Below, one piece after another: positions 56,875-64,000 of a stretch of DNA of 64,000 nt. Each line of letters starts with the position of its first letter. Within the stretch, counting starts at the first letter, position 1. The notes beneath the pieces were generated by a model that was not told the DNA's origin, did no database searches, and saw only the letters and a program-made list of their open reading frames with translations. The stretch is taken from positions 124,001 to 188,000 of the forward strand of contig JADJXQ010000001.1 of assembly GCA_016710335.1 (NCBI GenBank), read 5' to 3'. This DNA comes from Rhodospirillales bacterium (GTDB taxonomy: Bacteria > Pseudomonadota > Alphaproteobacteria > Rhodospirillales > Defluviicoccaceae). Position numbers and translations under genes: made by a program.

Positions 56875-57791
56875 CTGCGAGGGTCCTGGTCACCGGCGCC
56901 GGCGGCTACCTCGGCGGCTGCGCCGCGGCTCATCTTGCCGCCGCGGGACTGGACGTGGCCGGGACCGTGTACCGGCGCCGCGCTCCTCTTCCGGCGGGAG
57001 TCAGAGGGATAGCGTGCGATCTCGCCGACGGCGCCGCCGTGGACAGCCTGATGCGATCAGAACGGCCCGACGTGGTTGTCCACGCCGCCGCAGCCGTCGG
57101 CTCCAATGGGAGTCCCGCGTTCGCCGCGCGGGCGCTTCGCGACAATCTTGCGGCGACAGCCATCGTGGCCAGCGCGGCGGTGGAGCACGGCTGCGCCCGC
57201 GTGGTCTACTGCTCGACCATCAGTGTGTATGGCAGGCGACCGGCGCGCGACCCGGCGTTCGCCGAGAGCGATCCGGCGCAACCGCGCGGTGCCTACGGTC
57301 AGAGCAAGTATCTCGGCGAACAGGCCTTGGACATCGTGGCGGCCAACAGCCGGGCCACCGCGGTCAGCTTGCGACTGGCGGGCATCCATGGTCCGCCGCG
57401 GCGGACGGGGGCGGTGGCGGCGATGGTGACAGCGGCCGCCGCGGGTCGCCCCGTCGTCGTTCGCGAACCCGAATCACGCTATCGTTTTCTTTTCATCGAC
57501 GATGCCGTGATAGCCGTGCGCCTCGCGGTAACCGCCGAGCTTCCTGCCGGTCATCACCGCTTCAACATCGCCAGCGGCGAGGCGGCGACCCTGGCCCAGT
57601 TGGCGCAGCGAATCGTCGCGATGACCAAGACCGGATCTCGCGTCGAGAGCAGCGATGGCGCGCACGCACGTCAGGAAGCGATGTGCATCGATCGAGCGCG
57701 GGCAGCCCTCGGATTTGCGCCACGGTCGCTCGAGGACCGCCTGCCGCCGCTGATCGACTGGCTGCGCGGCTCCGCAACGTCCGCGGAATGA
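56871..57791 (+). CDS. NAD-dependent epimerase/dehydratase (extended SDR)
   Basis: This 306-residue short-chain dehydrogenase acts on nucleotide sugars. It shows the Rossmann motif VLVTGAGGYLGG, VVHAAAAVGS, the catalytic YCSTISVYG and YGQSKYLGEQ (Tyr-x3-Lys), and FLFIDDAVIAVRLA. The start is TTG 56871, overlapping the aminotransferase stop (TTGA); no ATG or GTG is available before the Rossmann motif. The exact reaction (4-epimerase, 4,6-dehydratase or reductase) cannot be told. Confidence 0.88.
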   Translation: MTARVLVTGAGGYLGGCAAAHLAAAGLDVAGTVYRRRAPLPAGVRGIACDLADGAAVDSLMRSERPDVVVHAAAAVGSNGSPAFAARALRDNLAATAIVASAAVEHGCARVVYCSTISVYGRRPARDPAFAESDPAQPRGAYGQSKYLGEQALDIVAANSRATAVSLRLAGIHGPPRRTGAVAAMVTAAAAGRPVVVREPESRYRFLFIDDAVIAVRLAVTAELPAGHHRFNIASGEAATLAQLAQRIVAMTKTGSRVESSDGAHARQEAMCIDRARAALGFAPRSLEDRLPPLIDWLRGSATSAE

Positions 57792-59038
57792 TCGCCGCGC
57801 AAGATAGCGAGACGCCATCCCTCGCGCCGCTCCGGGTTCTGTGTCTCGACATCGAAGGCGGGCACGGGGGCTCGTCGCGCAGTCTGTTCGAGTCGGTCCG
57901 TCATACCGATCCGGGGACGGCGCGGGTGGAGGTGTGGTGCAGGCGCGACGGGCCGGTGCAGGAGCGCTACGCGGCGCTCGGCGTCCCCTGCCGGGTGACG
58001 CCGGACATGCCCAAGGTCAGCGCGCTGCCGCGGCTTTCGCGAAACCTCATCGTCCACGCCGGGTTCGTCCGTGATTTTGTCCGCGCCTCCGGCTTCAGAT
58101 CCGAGTTGGCGCGGGAGGTTGCGGCGCGGTTCGACGTGGTGCACTTCAACCACGAGGCCCTATGGCTTCTGGCGCGATGGCTCCGGTCGCGCACCGCCAA
58201 GCCGCTGACCATGCACATCCGGACCAACCTCTGGGACACGCCGTTCGCCCGCCGGCAAGTGCGGACCATCGCCCACTGCGTCGACCACGTGGTGTTCATC
58301 AGCGAAAACGAACGCGCCACCCACCGCAGGCTCGGCGCGCCGGGACGCGGCACCGTCATCCACAACATCGCGACCCTGCCAGATACCGAGCCGGAGCCGC
58401 ATCCCGCGATCCCCGATGACGGGCGCTTCAAGATCGCGTCGCTCTCCAATACGTCCTGGCTGCGCGGCACCGACCGTCTGGTCCACGTGGCGGCGGCGCT
58501 GGCGGCGCGCGGCCGCCGCGACGTGCTGTTCGTCGTAGCCGGCGACGTCGCCCTCGGCCGGTCGATGCCGGGGGCCCTCGGCAGCCTCGCGCGCCGCGGT
58601 GGCACGTTGAAGGACTACGCCATGGCCGAAGGCGTGGGCGACATGGTCCTGTTCCTGGGCCATGCCCGCGAGCCGGAGCGGGTTCTTGCGGCCTGCGACG
58701 CGCTTGCCAAGCCGACGCGTGAGAACAACCCGTGGGGGCGCGACATCATCGAGGCGATGGCGATGGGCAAGCCGGTGTTCAGCGTCGGCATCGACGCGAC
58801 GTTCGTGGAAACCGGCGAGACCGGCGTCCTGCAGCCGGCTTTCGATGCGGACGACCTGGCCGACCGGATCATCGCCCTCGCCGGCGACCGCGAGGCCTGC
58901 CGCAAGCTCGGTGACCGCGGGCGCGAGCGTGTCGCACGCCTCTGCAATGGCCCCCGACGGGCGGCGGACCTGGTGGCGGTGTGGCGGCAGGCGGTCGCGG
59001 AGCGGCGGGAGAAGCAGGCCGAGGCCGCCGGGTCGTGA
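57788..59038 (+). CDS. GT4-type glycosyltransferase
   Basis: This 416-residue retaining glycosyltransferase has a GT-B fold. The N-terminal half includes LDIEGGHGGSSRSLFE and VHFNHEALWLLARWL. The C-terminal half includes NTSWLRGTDRLVHVAAAL, and PTRENNPWGRDIIEAMAMG with the E-x7-E-type donor-binding motif. ATG overlaps the epimerase stop (ATGA). It would add one sugar to the growing glycan at the cytosolic face of the membrane. Donor and acceptor unknown. Confidence 0.9.
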   Translation: MIAAQDSETPSLAPLRVLCLDIEGGHGGSSRSLFESVRHTDPGTARVEVWCRRDGPVQERYAALGVPCRVTPDMPKVSALPRLSRNLIVHAGFVRDFVRASGFRSELAREVAARFDVVHFNHEALWLLARWLRSRTAKPLTMHIRTNLWDTPFARRQVRTIAHCVDHVVFISENERATHRRLGAPGRGTVIHNIATLPDTEPEPHPAIPDDGRFKIASLSNTSWLRGTDRLVHVAAALAARGRRDVLFVVAGDVALGRSMPGALGSLARRGGTLKDYAMAEGVGDMVLFLGHAREPERVLAACDALAKPTRENNPWGRDIIEAMAMGKPVFSVGIDATFVETGETGVLQPAFDADDLADRIIALAGDREACRKLGDRGRERVARLCNGPRRAADLVAVWRQAVAERREKQAEAAGS

Positions 59039-59751
59039 CCGTCGTCGCCATCCATCAGCCGAATTACATGCCGTGGCTGGGATACTTCTGGAAGATCGCC
59101 CGCGCCGACGTGTTCGTGCTGCTCGACGACGTCCAGTACAGCAAGGGCAGTTACATCAACCGCACCCGCATCCTTGGCGCGGATGGCGCCCCGCGCTGGC
59201 TGTCGGTGCCGGTATCGGCGCGCCTTGGCGACGCCATCAACCGGGTGCGGCCGGCGGCGCCTAGCTGGCCGCAGCGGCACCTCGACGTCCTCCGCCCGGG
59301 TTACCGGCGCGCTCGCTCGTTCACGGAAACCTGGCCGGAGATCGCCTCGCTCTACGAGCACCTGCCCGAGAGCGACCTCGCCGGCGGCAACCGCCTGCTG
59401 ATCGAGCGGCTCTGCGACGTGCTGGAGCTGCCTCGCCGTTTCGTTCTTTCATCGTCGCTCGCGACCGACGATGCCGTCGGCGATGACCGTCTCGTCCGCA
59501 TCGTCGAGGCCGTCGCTCCCGGAGGCACGTACTTGTCCGGGCGCGGCGGCCGCGGCTACCAGGACGAACGGAAGTTCCGTGACGCCGGACTTCGGCTGGT
59601 CTATACCGACTTCACCCACCCGGAGTACACACAATGGGCAGGTTCGTTCGTGTCGGGGCTCTCTATCCTCGATGCGCTATTTCACTGCGGCCGGGTTGCG
59701 GTCTCCGGCTGGCTGCGCAGGGCCACTTCGGGAGCAGGCGCCTTTGCCTGA
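59035..59751 (+). CDS. WbqC family protein
   Basis: This 238-residue WbqC-like protein begins at a GTG overlapping the glycosyltransferase stop (GTGA). The family N-terminus is clear: AIHQPNYMPWLGYFWKIARA, then FVLLDDVQYSKGSYINR. WbqC proteins occur in O-antigen and capsule clusters and are thought to modify amino sugars, possibly with amino acids. They lie next to DegT aminotransferases, as here. The exact reaction is inferred only. It overlaps the carbamoyltransferase gene by 8 bp. Confidence 0.9.
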   Translation: MTVVAIHQPNYMPWLGYFWKIARADVFVLLDDVQYSKGSYINRTRILGADGAPRWLSVPVSARLGDAINRVRPAAPSWPQRHLDVLRPGYRRARSFTETWPEIASLYEHLPESDLAGGNRLLIERLCDVLELPRRFVLSSSLATDDAVGDDRLVRIVEAVAPGGTYLSGRGGRGYQDERKFRDAGLRLVYTDFTHPEYTQWAGSFVSGLSILDALFHCGRVAVSGWLRRATSGAGAFA

Positions 59752-61501
59752 CAGCGTTAACATCCTCGGCATCCACGACGGCCACAACTGCGGCGCCACG
59801 CTGGTCCGCGACGGGGTGGTGGTGGCGTCGGTGTCCGAAGAGCGACTGACGCGGCGGAAGAACGAGGCCGGCTACCCGCGACGCTCCATCGAGCGCTGCC
59901 TCGCGATCGGCGGCATCGACGCCGGCGAACTCGACGACGTGGCGTATGCGTCCCTGTTCATGCACCGCATCGAGTACCTCACCGACCTCGAGCCGTGGTA
60001 TCTGCTCGGGATCGAGGACCAGCGCAAGGACGCGCGCAAGAACACGAGCCACCAGCAGAAGCTGATGTTCGAGGTCCGCCGCCGGGAGCGGATCGACACC
60101 GTTGCCGAGCATCTCGGCGTGGCGGCGGAGCGGGTTTCGTTCGTCGAGCACCACCTCGCCCACCTTGCCGCGGCGTACTACACGGCGCCCGGTCTGGCGC
60201 CAGGCGAGCCGGTGCTGGGCCTTACCTGCGACGGCGCCGGCGACGGCATCGCCGGCACGGTGTCGCTCTGCGACGGCAACACCATCACCCGCATCGCCGC
60301 CACCGACCGCAACGCCTCGCTCGGCAAGATCTATTCCCGCATCACCATGCTGATGGGCATGAAGCCGTGGGAGCACGAGTACAAGATCATGGGCCTCGCC
60401 CCCTACGCCGATCGGGAGCGCAGCGACCAGGCCGCCGAGGCGCTGCGGGGGCTGATCCGGCTCTCCGACGACGGCCTCGCGTTCGTCAAGGCGGGGGAGC
60501 TTTCCACCAACTACTGCTACGAGTCTCTGGCCCGCGCCTTCGAGCGGGTGCGGTTCGACACGATCGCCGGCGCCGCGCAGTTGTTCACGGAGGAGATGCT
60601 GACCGCCTGGGTCCGTGCCGCGATCGCCGCCACCGGGCGCCGGCGGATCGTCTGCGGCGGCGGCGTGTTCATGAACGTCAAGGCGAACATGCTGATCGCC
60701 GCCCTGCCGGAGGTCGACTCCCTCTTCGTGATGCCGAGCGCCGCCGATGAGTCGCTCTCCATCGGCGCCGCGCTGCACCGCTGTCACGAGCGCCTTGGAT
60801 CGACCGACCATGGCGCCAGCACCCTGAACCACCTCTATCTCGGCGACGCCTACGACCGCTCTGCCGAGGAACAGGCCCTGGATGCGCTCGCCGGCGCCGA
60901 TGGCGTCGCTGTTCGGGACTGCGACGATCCCGACGCCGTTGCCGCCGGCCTGCTCGCGGACGGCGCCATCATCGCCCGCTGCCGCGGCCGCATGGAGTGG
61001 GGCGCGCGGGCTCTGGGCAACCGCAGTATCCTCGCCAGCGCCCACGACGCCGGCGTGGTCGATCGCATCAACCGCGCCATCAAGCAGCGCGACTTCTGGA
61101 TGCCGTTCGCGCCGTCGGTGCTGGCCGAGAGCGCCGACCGCTATTTCGATGATCCGAAAGGACTAGCCTCGCGGTTCATGACGACCGCGTTTCCGTCGCG
61201 GCCCGAGACGCGCGGAGACCTGGTTGCCGCCGCCCATCCCCGCGACCGCACGATCCGCCCGCAGGTGGTGACGGAGGACGCCAATCCGGCTTATCACCGC
61301 CTGCTCCAGCGGTTCGAGGCGCGGACAGGGCGCGGCGTGGTGCTGAATACGTCGTTCAACATTCATGGCGAGCCGATGGTCGACACCCCGGCCGACGCCG
61401 TCGACGTGTTCCTGCGCTCCGACCTCGACCACCTGATCCTAGACCATTTCGTCGTCGCCCGCGACCGGGCAGCGGCCGCACTGCGGCGAGGCGCGGCATG
61501 A
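59744..61501 (+). CDS. Carbamoyltransferase (NodU/CmcH family)
   Basis: This 585-residue enzyme moves a carbamoyl group from carbamoyl phosphate to a sugar hydroxyl, as in NodU. Visible are ILGIHDGHNCGATLVRDG, VEHHLAHLAAAYY with metal-site His, LTCDGAGDGIAGT, CGGGVFMNVKAN, and the C-terminal YrdC-like half GRMEWGARALGNRSIL and LNTSFNIHGEPMV. The start is TTG 59744, 8 bp inside wbqC; longer frames overlap wbqC. The stop codon lies in a 13-mer that recurs twice before the next gene. It would carbamoylate the glycan made by this cluster. Confidence 0.93.
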   Translation: MPDSVNILGIHDGHNCGATLVRDGVVVASVSEERLTRRKNEAGYPRRSIERCLAIGGIDAGELDDVAYASLFMHRIEYLTDLEPWYLLGIEDQRKDARKNTSHQQKLMFEVRRRERIDTVAEHLGVAAERVSFVEHHLAHLAAAYYTAPGLAPGEPVLGLTCDGAGDGIAGTVSLCDGNTITRIAATDRNASLGKIYSRITMLMGMKPWEHEYKIMGLAPYADRERSDQAAEALRGLIRLSDDGLAFVKAGELSTNYCYESLARAFERVRFDTIAGAAQLFTEEMLTAWVRAAIAATGRRRIVCGGGVFMNVKANMLIAALPEVDSLFVMPSAADESLSIGAALHRCHERLGSTDHGASTLNHLYLGDAYDRSAEEQALDALAGADGVAVRDCDDPDAVAAGLLADGAIIARCRGRMEWGARALGNRSILASAHDAGVVDRINRAIKQRDFWMPFAPSVLAESADRYFDDPKGLASRFMTTAFPSRPETRGDLVAAAHPRDRTIRPQVVTEDANPAYHRLLQRFEARTGRGVVLNTSFNIHGEPMVDTPADAVDVFLRSDLDHLILDHFVVARDRAAAALRRGAA

Positions 61502-61561
61502 GCCGCACGGCGGCGGGGCGCGGCATGAGCCGCACGTCATGAGCGGCGGCGCGGCATGAGC
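61491..61561 (+). repeat. Three copies of a 13-mer holding ATGAGC
   Basis: GCGCGGCATGAGC occurs at 61491-61503, 61518-61530 and 61549-61561. The first contains the carbamoyltransferase stop codon (ATGA overlap) and the last contains the start codon of the following aminotransferase. The intermediate ATGs are out of frame with it. It appears that the original stop/start junction was duplicated. Confidence 0.8.
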
Positions 61562-62695
61562 AGCGCAGCGCCGATCCCGTTCGTCGATCTCAAGGCCCAG
61601 TACGCGCGCCTGAAGCCCGGCATCGACGCCCGCATCCATGCCGTCCTCGACCACGGCCGCTACATCCTGGGGCCGGAGGTGGCGGAGCTGGAGGCGGAGC
61701 TTTGCCGTGTCTCCGGCGCCCGCCACGCCGTCGGCGTCGCCAGCGGCACCGATGCGTTGCTGGTGGCGCTGATGGCGGAGAGCATCGGGCCGGGCGACGC
61801 TGTATTCCTGCCGGCGTTCACCTTCCCGGCGACGGCGGAGGTGGTCTGTTGCGTCGGCGCCGAACCGGTGTTTGCCGAGGTCGAGGCGGAAACCTTCAAC
61901 ATCGACGTCGCCGACCTGGAGCGACGCATCGACGCGGTCCGCAGGAAAGGCCGCTTGCGCCCCCGCGCGGTGATCGCCGTCGACCTTTACGGGCTGCCGG
62001 CCGACTACGACGCCGTCCGCGCCGTGTCGGATCGGCACGGCCTGTTCGTCATCGCCGACGCCGCGCAGAGCTTCGGCGCCCGCCGCGGCGGCCGCGGCGT
62101 CGGCACCCTGGCGCCGGTCACCGCGGTCAGCTTCTATCCGGCCAAGCCGCTCGGCGGCTACGGCGACGGCGGCGCCATCCTCACCGACGACGATGGGCGC
62201 GCCGACCTGCTGCGCTCGCTCCGCGTCCACGGCGAGGGCGGCGGGCAATACGACATCGTCCGCATCGGCCGCAACGCTCGCCTTGACACGCTGCAGGCCG
62301 CCATTCTGCTCGCCAAGCTGGAGGCGTTCGCGGAGGATCTGGCGGCGCGCAACGCCGTCGCCGGCTGGTATGACTGTCGCCTGGACGGCATTGTCGCGAC
62401 CCCTGGCCGGCCGCCGGAGACGCAAAGCGCCTGGGCCCAGTACACGCTGGTGCTCGACTCCGGCGAGCGCGATCGGGTGCGGAACCGGCTCAAGGCCGAG
62501 GGCGTGCCCACCATGGTGTACTATCCGGCGCCGCTGCATCTGCAGCCGGCGTTCGCCCGCTTCGGCGGCGGGAGCGGCTCCCTGCCGGTCAGCGAGGATC
62601 TGTGCCGGCGGGTGGTGAGCCTTCCCATCCATCCCGACCTGGACGAAGGCACGGTCGACCGCATCGCCGAGGCGGTGCGTCGCGCCGTTGCCTGA
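61556..62695 (+). CDS. DegT/DnrJ/EryC1 family sugar aminotransferase (second copy)
   Basis: This 379-residue PLP aminotransferase begins IPFVDLKAQYARLKPG, like WbpE/WecE-type enzymes. It has ASGTDALLVAL, FVIADAAQSFGA with the cofactor Asp, and VSFYPAKPLGGYGDGG with the PLP-binding Lys. It differs clearly from the first DegT protein in the cluster, so two different amino groups or sugars are probably handled. TTG of the next gene overlaps its end by 8 bp. Confidence 0.92.
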   Translation: MSSAAPIPFVDLKAQYARLKPGIDARIHAVLDHGRYILGPEVAELEAELCRVSGARHAVGVASGTDALLVALMAESIGPGDAVFLPAFTFPATAEVVCCVGAEPVFAEVEAETFNIDVADLERRIDAVRRKGRLRPRAVIAVDLYGLPADYDAVRAVSDRHGLFVIADAAQSFGARRGGRGVGTLAPVTAVSFYPAKPLGGYGDGGAILTDDDGRADLLRSLRVHGEGGGQYDIVRIGRNARLDTLQAAILLAKLEAFAEDLAARNAVAGWYDCRLDGIVATPGRPPETQSAWAQYTLVLDSGERDRVRNRLKAEGVPTMVYYPAPLHLQPAFARFGGGSGSLPVSEDLCRRVVSLPIHPDLDEGTVDRIAEAVRRAVA

Positions 62696-63803
62696 CGGCG
62701 TCCATTCCGGGCCGCGCTCGGGCGCCCCTCCGACCATCGCGTTCGTGCTGCCGTCCTTCGCCGGCGGCGGCGCCGAACGGGTGATCCTCACTCTCATCGC
62801 CCGCCTCGATCGCACCCGCTTCCACCCCCACCTCATCGTCCTCGACGCCCACGGCCCGCTGGCGTCGTGCGTTCCCGCCGATATACCCGTCATCACCCTC
62901 GGCCATGGCCGGCTGCGGAGCGCGCTGCCGGCGTTGGCGCGCGCGCTCCATCGTCTCAGGCCCGCCGCCGTCGTAGCCACCATCGGCTACCTCAACCTCG
63001 GCGTCCTCGCCCTCAGGCCGGTGCTGCCCGCCCGCACCCGCATCATCGTCCGCGAAGCCAACTTGCCCCTGCCGGCGCTCCGCGGCCTGCCGACCTCGGC
63101 GCCGGCGCGCTGGCTCTACCGGCGGCTCTACCGCCGCGCTGACGCAGTCGTCTGTCCTGCCGAAGCGGTGGCGGAAGCAATGATCCGCGAGCACCGCATT
63201 TCTCCGCACCAAATCCACGTCGTCTACAGCCCGGTCGGCGTGGCCGCCGTGCGCGCCGCGGCGGTCCCGATCGAACGGGCCCCCGGAGCGGGCCCGCGCC
63301 TCGTCGCCGCCGGCCGGCTGCACCGGCAGAAGGGGTTCGATCGGCTGCTGCCCCTGTGTGGCGAGTTGCCGCCGGACGCGCGCCTCTGCATCATGGGCGA
63401 AGGCCCCGCGCGCGAAGAACTGGCCGGCCAGGCGCGCCGGCTGGGCGTTGCCGACCGCGTCGGCTTCCCGGGGTTCCGGTCCGATCCCTGGCGCCTGATC
63501 GCCGGCGCCGATGCGTTCTTGCTGCCGTCGCGGTGGGAGGGGATGCCGAACGTAGCGCTGGAGGCGCTGGCGCTCGGCGTCCCGGTCATCGCCACGCCCG
63601 AGGCCGGCGGCATCGTGGAAGTGGCGGCGCTGGCCCCCGCGGGCGCCGTTACCATCGCCGCGGCCGGACCGTCCTTCGCCGCGGCGATGGCGAGCGTACG
63701 CCCCTCGCCGCCCACGGGGCTGCGCGCAAGCCTGCTGCCGGTTGCGTTCCAGATTGAACCGGCGGTCCGGCGCTTCGAAGCGCTCCTGGACGCCGTGACA
63801 TGA
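62688..63803 (+). CDS. GT4-type glycosyltransferase
   Basis: This 371-residue GT-B glycosyltransferase starts at TTG 62688. The N-terminal IAFVLPSFAGGGAERVILTL is typical of GT4 polysaccharide enzymes, and the donor domain has AAGRLHRQKGFDRLL and PSRWEGMPNVALEALALG (E-x7-E). It overlaps the preceding aminotransferase by the same 8-base TTGCCTGA junction seen at the carbamoyltransferase start, and the next gene by ATGA. Confidence 0.9.
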   Translation: MPDGVHSGPRSGAPPTIAFVLPSFAGGGAERVILTLIARLDRTRFHPHLIVLDAHGPLASCVPADIPVITLGHGRLRSALPALARALHRLRPAAVVATIGYLNLGVLALRPVLPARTRIIVREANLPLPALRGLPTSAPARWLYRRLYRRADAVVCPAEAVAEAMIREHRISPHQIHVVYSPVGVAAVRAAAVPIERAPGAGPRLVAAGRLHRQKGFDRLLPLCGELPPDARLCIMGEGPAREELAGQARRLGVADRVGFPGFRSDPWRLIAGADAFLLPSRWEGMPNVALEALALGVPVIATPEAGGIVEVAALAPAGAVTIAAAGPSFAAAMASVRPSPPTGLRASLLPVAFQIEPAVRRFEALLDAVT

Positions 63804-64000
63804 GGGTCCTCCACGTCATCACCGACCTGGACACCGGCGGCGCCGAAAGCACCCTGGTCGCCCTGGTCACCGCCGAGCGCCCGCACCGCCCCGAGCAGCA
63901 TGTGGTCAGCCTGCTGCCGGACGGCGTCCTGGCGCACCGCCTCCGCGACGCCGGGATTCCCGTCAGCAGCCTCGCCATGCGCCGCGGCAGGCCGAGCATC
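63800..64000 (+). CDS. GT4-type glycosyltransferase, N-terminal part (cut by window edge)
   Basis: Only 67 residues are in the window. They begin MRVLHVITDLDTGGAESTL, the N-terminus typical of GT4 glycosyltransferases. The ATG overlaps the preceding stop codon (ATGA). The frame stays open to the end of the window, so the glycan cluster continues to the right. Confidence 0.85.
   Translation, partial: MRVLHVITDLDTGGAESTLVALVTAERPHRPEQHVVSLLPDGVLAHRLRDAGIPVSSLAMRRGRPSI

Overview
The window is GC-rich chromosomal DNA of an alphaproteobacterium, most likely from the Rhodospirillales. The evidence is the order rpmH-rnpA-yidD-yidC-ysxC-argB, a four-subunit sarcosine oxidase, the RecX/DoxX/TerC gene repertoire, and the strong use of GTG and TTG starts with ATGA/GTGA/TTGA overlaps. 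The genus cannot be named from sequence alone. No rRNA, tRNA, insertion sequence, prophage or CRISPR array was found. Layout: (1) 0-5.5 kb, three + strand genes of a MoxR/DUF58/DUF4159-type membrane cluster, cut at the left edge. (2) 5.5-16.1 kb, a - strand operon glgM, GH13 amylase, glgE, treS-mak fusion, glgB: a complete GlgE-type alpha-glucan pathway in which maltose-1-phosphate made by GlgM or by TreS plus maltokinase is polymerised by GlgE and branched by GlgB. (3) 16.2-20.7 kb, mixed single genes (secreted Cys-rich protein, TerC, FAH-family hydrolase, HemN, FecR-domain protein) with a four-unit 28-bp hairpin repeat. (4) 20.8-25.9 kb, soxBDAG. (5) 26.3-30.7 kb, the rpmH to argB housekeeping operon behind a near-consensus promoter. 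(6) 30.9-35 kb, single genes (TVP38 family, UDG family, ABC-2 permease, RecX, ArsC, radical SAM). (7) 35.2-39.4 kb, a HAD/beta-PGM, OtsB, GH65 trio in the same order as the domains of the mycobacterial fusion protein Rv2006. (8) 39.5-43.4 kb, a TPR protein, a repeat-rich intergenic stretch with a duplicated hairpin, a candidate sRNA and a duplicated cysS tail, then doxX and cysS. (9) 43.5-49.7 kb, nadE, pncB, class II DAHP synthase, an RlpA-like protein and gor. Four of these five genes carry one-base frameshifts (seven in total) in short G/C runs, which are more likely sequence errors than real decay. (10) 49.8-64 kb, a SPOR lipoprotein, then a tightly coupled + strand surface-glycan cluster that runs off the right edge. 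It contains an HTH-HAD phosphatase, an asparagine-synthase-like protein, a deacetylase/SGNH protein, two DegT aminotransferases, an epimerase, three GT4 glycosyltransferases, WbqC and a carbamoyltransferase. How the parts work together: regions 2 and 7 both centre on trehalose and glucan storage, so trehalose made by OtsB can be stored as glucan through TreS/Mak/GlgE or cleaved by the GH65 enzyme. Region 10 builds and decorates an extracellular or O-antigen glycan, probably with a modified amino sugar. The strongest candidates for undescribed elements are non-coding: the sRNA-like hairpin plus terminator at 41.35-41.42 kb, the 62-bp palindrome duplicated just before it, the 28-bp hairpin repeats at 18.4 kb, and the 83 percent identical copy of the cysS 3' end that brackets doxX.
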